This document shows positions 55,301 through 64,000 of a DNA stretch of 64,000 nucleotides, piece by piece. Source of the DNA: Torymus aiolomorphi (taxonomy: Eukaryota > Arthropoda > Insecta > Hymenoptera > Torymidae); the NCBI GenBank assembly GCA_036365515.1, contig CM070873.1, positions 88,185,948 through 88,249,947 of the forward strand, given 5' to 3'. How positions within the stretch are numbered: the first letter of the stretch is position 1; the number at the start of each line of letters is the position of its first letter. A program made the translations under genes and the position numbers. A model generated the notes under the pieces. The model did not search any database. It was not told the DNA's origin and saw only the letters and a program-made list of their open reading frames with translations.

Positions 55301-58296
55301 TGAACTTGCGAGTTGAGAGAAAAATGTCAAGTTATTTCATTTTCTTCGCCTCTTCAGGATGTCACAAAGTCAATAACGCGATATTACCTTTCACCAGTAT
55401 TGAAGGGAAAAACTAAATTAGTTATTTTCCTCACTATTTTAAATGACAAAATTTAATTAAACAAAATATTATATTGAATGCATTTTTCATAAATCGCACA
55501 ATGAATGAAAATGAGGTACTTCATTCTGCAAATGAAAAAAAGTACTCGATGAAATGACGTGAATAACATGTAAAATCATAATCTAGACGTTATCATCGAT
55601 AGAATCTCAATCACGAACTGTTTTTTTAATATTTCTCGCGAGATGGCGAGCAACTCGTTTCAACTCCCAGTGCGCACGTGTATAGTCCACGGGGGGTGTT
55701 TCTTGCACATGTAATGACTGTCATGGCACTGCAAGAGTATACGTCTGAGCTTGCAGACAGATGGGTGTAATAGAGTGCTCGCTTGTCGGTATGTGCACTA
55801 AGCCTTTAGAAGGAATTGCACTTGCATTGCTGAAATCGACTGATCTGCTAATAATTTTAAATCATTTGTCAACATCGCCAATTCTCAATAGGTTACTCAA
55901 AGGATTGATTTTATAAATTTTATTCGGTTTCAACTTTGCCCTTGAAGTATAATAGAGTTAGCTATGGCAAACAAAGGCCATTGAAGACTGCATATATTAT
56001 GTTCTCGACATCTTTGCTAGACGATTTGGTAGTATGATGTCAGAAAAATTCTGGTGAATGTGTCTTGTGTAATGTATATACTTACTTATTGGCGAAAGAA
56101 TAGGATGTTTCAATAAAATATAGATTCCTATTCTAGTGAATAGAATAGATGTATTGCCAATACAGCCCAGTCTTTAATCTATATCTGAAAATATAAACTA
56201 TGATGTAAATATTCTACTTAATAAATAAAACAAACTACACTAAATAAAAAGCTTTTCCTTCACGTCTAGTTCTTTTTCTACAAGTTCAACCATTGCAATA
56301 TTTCTTTATCTTATCGAGTCAAGTTGACTGTTATTTATTGCACTGTGACTACAGTTTTGTCGTATAAATTTTTATAGGCTTACTCGAGGTTGTTGAAAAT
56401 AATTTTTTTAGATTAGAATGTTTACTAATTTTTTAGAAATTATTTAAACAATTATCTGCAAATGTATAACATGAAAGAATGGGACACGTGTGCAGTATTT
56501 CATTACATTTTGCTTCTTGAGAATTAAAAAAGGAGGACGCAAACTGTTTTAAAACTGCGACCGTTAATCGCAGCTAATTAAATAGAATAGCAATAGCTTA
56601 AACATGTACGATTCCCGAGTCATTGTTTAAAGTTATTGTTCCTGGAAAAAGGGGGATCTTTTGAAAAAGTATATTAATAAAAAAAGTCAGGGAGCCGCAA
56701 GTGACTGGAGCCGAGTACAATGCCAGGTAACCGGCAGCGTGAGGGGCTCTAGTAGCCGTAGCTATTCAATTAATAGTTCCTTCGTAAAAATTCTTGTTTG
56801 CCTGTGACCTCAACTCGGAAGTGCATGGAGAAAGATCGAAGTGATCCGATACGTTGACGGTTGGCTTTCTTGTAATTATATGCATCCCCCCTCCGGCGAA
56901 ATATGTATCCGAGCTGGGTGAAAGCCATTTTTTTCGGCTTGTTTGCCTGCGTCGCAGCGGCACTTTAGCTCTCCTTTTTAAGAAAAACGAAATATCCACG
57001 CGTGGGTGTGTACACATAGTCGAGCTCGCTCACGCGTGACGCAGTGCCGTTCCATGGATTTTCTGACCGTTCTCTCGCATCGACTGGCGAATTTGTTGCT
57101 TGATTTTTAAGTATCGAGGGCGAGCTCGAAGCATACTTTTCTTTAAATTTTTTCAAATTTGTAATTTATTGCCATTCGAGTCAAAATCATCACTTGTTAT
57201 ATTCGAAAAATCAGCGTCAAAATTGCTGCAATTAGCTAATCTCTATTTACTCACTAATTACTGTAATCAATACGCCTATTAGTCAACTTTTAACTTTAAG
57301 AAAACAATTAATTAAAAACAAAAGGTCAGGTAAATATCCATTTTAAGCCAATATAATACGTGACGAAAAAGTGGAATAATAATAAGATGTTAAAAGAAAA
57401 TTTTATGTTTTTGCATTTCTAAATATGAATATGTATTAAACATATGTTGAAACTTGCACTCCTCAGTGAGTATTTTCATTTATCTTGCCTGCTAATAAAT
57501 GTTGTTTCTAGTATTGTTTCCTATAATAGAGGAAGCTTTGCGATGACGGAAAAAGTTTTCGATAACAAATTTACGATGCTATAACTTTGACAGTTTTCAT
57601 TCAATTTTCTTCGGGTAAGGTAAAAAATTCTTTTTATTTATTTTTGATTAGCGCCTGTTAATAAAGCTTGACTTTTTTCGACTTTCCGTTGATAACTGTC
57701 ACTTTCTCCAATTCCACTGAGCATGCATAACTTGGATCGACCTTTCGCCAGCCGAGGATCCGATAGCAGCAGCTCATCGGCGAGAGATCGACCTCGAAAG
57801 TTAGGAGGCAGCGAGCGTGCATTGAGAATCGAGTAGCCGCGAAAACGAAGCAAGAAGATAATCCTTGAAAGGGCGCCGGCGCGATTATGTTCCAGAGGAG
57901 CAGCTCGGAGGCACTCTACGCACGCGAATGTGCAATACGATCGGCGGCAGTAGCACGCCATTAACCTACAAAATCAAAAGAGGCCTCGCGGGCAAGTCAA
58001 TATAAGCAATGCTCGGCTGGGATGTGCATTGAAAGGCTCCGCTGCTGCTGCACGCGTTCATACGCGTCGAATAATGATTTAAGCCCAACCCAAGCGAAGA
58101 GCGTGGCGGTTACAACGCTTCGATCGCCTTCTTCTTTCTCTCTCTATTTTTTTTCTGCTCTCGACTGCCTCCTCGACGATCGATCCGCGACCAACGGCGG
58201 GCTTTATTCTTCAAAGTGATTTTCATACCTTTTCAAAATTTTGCATGCACACTTTTACACTTAAGTACTGGAAATTTCATCATTTCGTTATAAGCA
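55301..58296. other. Intergenic or intronic DNA
   Basis: AT-rich with small GC-moderate patches (55620-55720, 56660-57060, 57720-58200). No exon, RNA or element recognised. Confidence 0.35.
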
Positions 58297-58553
58297 CACT
58301 CAGAAAAATGATCCTCCTGTTTTGAAATAAAATTCCTTCCCAGAAAATCTTCGGTCGACAAAAAAGGATTCCTCCTGCGCGAAAAAATGTCCTCCTGTGC
58401 GAAAAATCATCATTCCGCTACAGGAAGCTTGACTTTCTGTTGCAAGATAATTCCTCCTTCCATAGAAAAATATACTCTTGGTCCTATTTTTAGCCCGAAA
58501 ACCTCTTCCGACAGGCAGATTCTCGTTGATACAGGAAGATCGTTTTCTGAGTG
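58297..58553. mobile_element. 257-bp MITE, CACTCAGAAAA termini
   Basis: CACTCAGAAAAATGATCCTCC and complement GATCGTTTTCTGAGTG. Repeated TCCTCCTGYGCGAAAAA words (58370-58410). Tip similar to 52502. Confidence 0.75.
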
Positions 58554-59740
58554 GAGCAGAAATATACTTGAAGAACTCGTCAATATTCAAGATAATAATT
58601 TCCGAGAGACACGATCTGTTTTAAAATGAACAAATAAGAGTATTACAAAAAAAATTAAAACAACATTTACGAAAAAACTGGCGTCGAAATATTTCAAATT
58701 TACGTAAATTTTCTTTGTGGCTCACATCCTTAATGTGATTCAGCACAGTAGGGCATATTTTAAATCCCCTTACAAAAAGGGCATCAACAAGCTGTCTTCT
58801 AACCAGCTGTCTCATTTTGCTTAACTTGTATAGTACACAGACGATGAGAAAAACAAAGCGACATAGAGGGGACTATAGAGCATATCTATGTATTATATGG
58901 TATCCAGGTATACAACAACAGATGCTCGCATACGGAAAAGTTGAGTTTTTCAAACAAACAGCGTATAATACTCTTCCCAGGTTACCAAAGTGACAAAAAT
59001 ATATTTTAATTAAATAAAAAAAAAAGAAAGAAAAAAAGTTTTCTATTAGAATGACACAACTGTTTAGTAAAAACAATAACATTACACATAAAATTAATAA
59101 AATATTTACCATTGTTTAAACTATTTAAATAGTATAATAATGCTTAAATCAGTATTGAAATTAAATAATTTATAAAAAAAAATGTTAAGGTCCAGTTTAT
59201 AGAATAAGCTGTTATATTTCGAGTCAGCTTAAATGTGTCGCAGTTGCTTCTAATAGCACTCCATAATTAGATAGCACTCTGAATCTAACCGCGAAAAACC
59301 GGGCTCCAGTTAAAAGCATAGCAGTGAGAAAGGTCATTAGAAAATGTTGTCTTCTTAATATTTAATTCCAATCAATTAGGAAATTCTTGATTCTTTCTTA
59401 AACAAAATTTAAATATTTATTCCCAACCTGTGTTATAAGCATATGGAATGTTTGTAGAACAGTAAATAAGATATCAAACTCTTAGTTTTACTTGTTTTAT
59501 CTTTCTCTAGTACCTCAAAGATTAATAAGTTTGCATAGCATTCATTAGAAAGCTCGTACTAATTTGGTTCACGCTTGAGATCTAATTGGCTGACTGCAAT
59601 TTTGCGAGGGTAACTTTGTATTTTTTTTGTCTGCTCTTACAAACTAGCGAATCTGTTTGTCGTTAAAAGCGAAAAAGCAATTGGGAAGCTATTTGTCTCA
59701 ATAGGCCGAGAAAAGTAAGATAAAATATAACTATTCATAA
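58554..59740. other. AT-rich non-coding DNA
   Basis: Nothing recognised. Confidence 0.4.
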
Positions 59741-60760
59741 AGCGGTTGGAATCTTTCAATTAGCCAAAGTTTGGAGGGTACCCAAAGTGCGAGTCGGTAA
59801 AAATGGTGACGATATTGTTAAGGATGGAGACTTGAAAGGCCGTACGAGTAGAGAAGTGGCGTTGGGCTGGAGTGCTAGTGAGTTAGTTGGCAATAATAAA
59901 GTGGGCGCGCGCGACAGAGCGATCTCGCGTTGGTGCATCGCGTAATACATGCATAGCAGGCCGCATAGCGTGCCGATCGGGCTCCTTTTCTTTCTAGGCG
60001 ACTCGCTCCCGTCCCCCTCCTATGAGCCGCGGGGAGATAGAAGGCTGGCTCTCGTCGCGCGATCACCCCGGCCGCGCCACCAGTCCGTTACGCTCTCCCG
60101 TACCTTCCGCATCGGCGTCCCGGTGCCTAGGGCTGCGCGAGCGAGGCGCGCGCGCGTGTGTGTGCTGCTGCTGCTGCTGCTGCCGCTCTGTCATCGGGGG
60201 ACGAGTTTCCCGAGCCTCCGGCCCCCCGCCGAGCTCGGAGAGTGTGTCGCTGCAGTGTCATCGCCAGTAAAAACCGAACCTACTCCTTTCCTTTCGCCTT
60301 TGCCTCGCCAATTGCTTTTTTTTTTTGGAACGAGCGGCTCTTTTCCGGATAACTGACTATTTAATCTCACCGACACGCTGGATGGAGGTCTCACTTTTTT
60401 CAAAACTCTAAAGTCGCAGTATCTAAAGTAACCGGTGACGAGTTATGAGCTAGCCAACGGCTTTATGCTAATCTGTGCAAAACATTATGTAAATACGTTA
60501 GCCTGTTATCGATAAAGAATTTACTCGTCACATATAGTCTCAATCTACCTCGAGTATGAACCGATAGAAATCTCTCTGGAGACGCTCAAAAAGTGCATGC
60601 AGTTCCAGCCTCTCTCTCTTTCGACTTTCTCGCGCGTTCACGGAACACACATACACATGCGCGCACTGCACATAAAACGGATCGTCGAGATTCTAGCGGG
60701 CTCATTCGGCGCTATTAATCACTTATTTTTTAACACTCACCGATAAGCCTCTCGGCGTTT
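59741..60760. promoter_or_regulatory. GC-rich upstream regulatory region
   Basis: CpG-rich, with a CTG run (60164-60183) and CT tracts. The 135-codon frame at 59949-60356 overlaps other frames on both strands and is not convincing. Probably upstream promoter or an alternative first exon of the unit starting near 60800. Confidence 0.35.
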
Positions 60761-60772
60761 ACGGGGCGAGCG

Positions 60773-60780
60773 TATAAAAG
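60773..60780 (+). promoter_or_regulatory. TATA box
   Basis: TATAAAAG in a GC-rich setting (GCGTATAAAAGAGC). With usual spacing transcription would start near 60803, giving a 5' UTR of about 380 nt before ATG 61182. Confidence 0.5.
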
Positions 60781-61181
60781 AGCTGCATCGTTCCTATTTT
60801 CCTTTTCTCCCTGGCTCAGGTCAAGCCTGTAATAATCGAAGAGAGTCGCGCGCTTGCCGGGTGTCATTATAACTTTGCTCATTGTACCCGTAGAAAGTGC
60901 CTTTCGATCTAAACGAAGACGACGAAGAAATCGACGTGCCTTCCATCGTGCAACGACAAATCTTTATATCTGGATCTCTATGCACGGTCGTACAGAGTGT
61001 TTGCAGAGAAGAGGATAAAGAGAACCCAATGAGTGTTATCGCCTAATAGTTCGTTATGAAGTGAGACGTAAGGAATTGCGTGCTTTAGTTCTAGAAAAAA
61101 ATAAAAAATGTGCGGTGTTGCGCGGGTGAAGGTTTGAGCTTTGAATGAGATCTAGATCGGAAGCTACTAATCGGAGGCGTC

Positions 61182-61274
61182 ATGCTAGCTCTAACGGCGA
61201 CGCACCGGCCCATCAAGCTGGAGACGGACGATGTCAGGGACATGACGAGGAACATCAAAGTCACTACTATTTAC
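61182..61274 (+). CDS. Putative first coding exon of an unrecognised gene
   Basis: ATG 61182 gives 31 codons (MLALTATHRPIKLETDDVRD, then MTRNIKVTTIY) ending exactly at a strong donor TTTAC/GTGAGT, phase 0. A second overlapping frame from ATG 61145 (MRSRSEATNRRRHASSNGDA...) is also open to the donor, in phase 1, so the true frame is uncertain. I prefer 61182 because its composition is more protein-like. No later exon is found before the window ends. Product unknown. Confidence 0.35.
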
Positions 61275-64000
61275 GTGAGTTATTTCCTGAGACTTTGTTC
61301 TTGTACATCTTACCTGCAGCCCGATATTTATTCAGTTTCAATCTTAATGTACACGTTTGAATATTTCGGCTCTACATGTATAATTGCTCTCTGACCCATA
61401 GTAAAATGCCTTTTCTCAAGTGAAACTATGCATGTTTTTGCGGTGATTGATTATGCTCATTGACTGTCAAATACCTTTAAGCGTGGTTTTTAACAGCAGT
61501 AAAGATAGTCGTTAATTCTGGTTTTACGAAGGAAACCCGCTTCTCATATAGAATGTATACAGAGGGGCTTTACTACAACAGTTTTCATTTTTTAACAGTG
61601 CATAACAAAAAAATTTATGAGTTAGTAGTAGAAATAATTTCAGACGCAAGTTTACTGCTGCAAATATTAGGACTTTGCATATAAAGAAAGTAGGATTGGA
61701 AATGTTGGTTTGATAGAACACTAGTGAAAAGTGAATTACACTTTATAAAAGTCAAATGTTTAAATTGAAAAATAAAAGAGAAAAGACGCGCCACGTCGAG
61801 GGGCTGGGGGTCTGTTATTTTCTATTGCGCAAAAATGAAGTCGAAGGTACATAATTGTAGAGCGGCAGCAGCTCGATCTCAGATAATCCCTTTTCCCGGC
61901 AGCGTACTGCGCGCGAAGAAAAAGCGAGAGCGAAATAGCCGCGGAGAAAAAGTGCGCCGCGAACTATGCGGAGCAATGCGCAGCCCATATAAACGGCAAG
62001 GTGCGCACGAGCCCGTTTTCTCGCCAAGGCTCTGTAGGTGTGTTACGCGAGAGCGTCATTCCGATCCTACGCAGTTTCGGCAATCCCTTCGATCTCGCGC
62101 GCGCGCACGCTCGTCTGTATCTCGAAGGGAAGTGCAGGAGCGCCGAGAGCAGATAATTACGCTCTGCGCTTGACAAATCGTGCGTTCCAATAAGGAGCTG
62201 CTCGCGCTCGCTCGCTCTCGCGCTTTTACGAGCGCTTCTTTTCATTGTCCCTCTTTTTTGAGCCGTCGAGACGCTTTTTTTTTATGTCAACACTTTATTG
62301 CGCCGGCTCTTTTCACATATACCTCCTTCGGAATTTTATTGCAATTTCTGCCCCGTTTCGAATAAAAATAAATTACCCTCACACTTTTTTACTGCCCTGC
62401 AATGCTTGTGCACATTTTACATTTGTTTTTTACTACACGAACCAACATATAAATAATCAATTCAACTATCAAGAAAATTTTGGATTTTGGTCTTATACGT
62501 TTTATATTTCACTGGTTCACCACTTGCAAAAAATATTTAAAATACAACACTCAGCTCATTGAATTGTCTGGGGCTTTTAACAGTTTTGAATGTACATGAA
62601 AATTCCGTCGATCTCGCGTTCAAAATCTCACTACGTCATCTCGAAACTTGTTTTCTGCTACCTTCCTTTTTAGTGACATTGTTTTCACACACACTCTTAA
62701 CGCGAGAAGAAATCTTCTCAAGTCACACAGTGTGGGCGTGAATATTAACATAATTTATGTGATTCTTTATTTTTTCCTTCGCGCTTCGTTCTATTTTTAC
62801 CATGACGATACGCAAACAAGTGCGCGTATGATGATTTTTTTCTCTCATTTGCAGTCTGTGATTAACCTACTAATTAGTTGTGCAATGCTGCGAGACGCGA
62901 GACGTCTCCGGACATTGATAGAAATTTCGCAAAAACACAAAAGCATGACAAGCGCAGGGGAGCTTTGACTTCAAATTGAATTACACCGGCTTTTACAAGG
63001 TTTGAAACACGCTTTCCCATTTCCTGATGTGTTATTTGCTAATTTTTGAATCCAATTTTTTTTTTTTTTTCCCTTTATACACATAATTTTAATTTTCTAT
63101 ACAATCATAATTAGTCAATCACAAGGCTTGTTTTTTTTTTTTTTTTTCAAATAATTTAATTTAAATTAAAAATATCATACAAATAAGAATAAAAGAATAT
63201 AATATGCCACAATTTTTTTACAGTTCCGTCTGAATCATGTACTATAATTATAAAATTCAGTCACATAAAACTATCTGTTTTGAATAAATTTTAATTACAT
63301 AATGTAGAACACACAAAAACACACTCATAATATTATACAGATTTAATTTTTTTTTTAAGATATTTGTTTGTTCAGTATAATAACATATTTTTTTGTTCCG
63401 TATAAGCAAAGGTTTATAATTAATAATTATAAACCTATTATGCAATCTTATTACAACTCGGCTGTGTTTGCACTGCAGAATTTGGAGTTGATTTTACTCA
63501 AAGTTTCTCTCATTTTTTCTTTCCCCTTGCATACTATTTCGGTACTTCCTTCAAAATGGCGGAGACATGGTTCAACTTGCTCTTTCTCTCGCTATAATTA
63601 CTTGACTCATTCAAAAAACAAATTGCCTTACACCTTTTTTTTTAGAAATGTCAGTGTCATTACTTAACCTTTTAAATGGCTTTTGTACTTCATAAAATGA
63701 AATATTTAATTTTTATAAAAACTAAATATGTTTTATGAAATTATTTATGTCTCCACTACATACTAAAATCAGTAGTCTTTTTCAATAAGAGAACAATTGT
63801 TTTGTATTTTTGAACTATAAATGTAATAAGATTTATTTATTTTACCATAAGTAATATTATAATTTTCCGATTAAATATTAATAGTAAAACTTACAAATTA
63901 CAGTATACCATTTTCTTAGTTATGTATTTCGCAATAAAAATTAGGTTCATACACAGAAAAAATATCCCATTAATAATTAATACATTGTTCATGGAAAATT
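61275..64000. other. Probable long intron or intergenic DNA
   Basis: AT-rich with a CpG-rich island at about 61850-62250. No further splice-consistent exon is recognised. Confidence 0.35.

Noticed and set aside
59949..60356. 135-codon frame with a leucine run and SSPVKTEP segment
   Set aside because: GC-rich 5' region with overlapping frames on both strands; the Leu run comes from a CTG repeat and there is no splice evidence.

Overview
The window looks like nuclear DNA of an insect, plausibly a hymenopteran. The support is a multi-exon gene with GT-AG introns, AT-rich intergenic DNA broken by GC-rich promoter-like islands, GA and CA microsatellites, a jockey/R1-like LINE tail, 5S-headed repeats and very many foldback (MITE) elements. 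The order is inferred from this general character, not proven.

Only one gene is firmly recognised: a Nopp140/NOLC1 homologue on the minus strand (26334 to 22550). It has five exons, all in phase 0: an N-terminal LisH-type exon, a long exon of alternating acidic-serine and Lys/Pro/Ala blocks, the start of the conserved C-terminal domain, and then an RGG-rich tail in place of the usual C-terminus. Two other coding exons are supported only by splice sites, base composition and open frame: 43738-43977 (+), behind a GC-rich 5' region at about 41500-43130, and 61182-61274 (+), behind a TATA box at 60773. Neither product is recognised. GC-rich islands at about 1330-5450, 48660-49200, 54540-55300 and 61850-62250 look like promoter or 5' exon DNA but hold no supportable reading frame.

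The rest is a dense, layered graveyard of mobile elements. From about 6318 to 17597 lies a decayed gene for a transposase-like protein (motifs DFTEN, SDGAASHFKN, GHGKG and DGVGG are visible). It is split by four insertions: a 110-bp TA-flanked MITE, a 1.8-kb AT-rich element, a 6.9-kb element made almost wholly of variants of the self-complementary word GAAATATTTC and bounded by inverted termini, and a 427-bp foldback with an 8-bp target duplication. From 18236 to 20976 there are hairpin MITEs and a 5S rRNA-headed repeat. From 26460 to 40715 nearly everything is nested foldback DNA, including a 3.2-kb hAT-like element (8-bp duplication), a large palindromic TTAA-type element, a cluster of MITEs with GGGCYTRATTC-type ends, a TA-flanked pogo-like element, and a four-level nest ending in a 5'-truncated LINE with a perfect 13-bp target duplication. 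From 44904 to 47760 and from 51545 to 53332 lie further foldbacks.

The recurring oddity is that several unrelated inverted-repeat elements fill their interior with many copies of a short word from, or like, their own termini. The 6.9-kb GAAATATTTC element is the extreme case and the best candidate for something undescribed.
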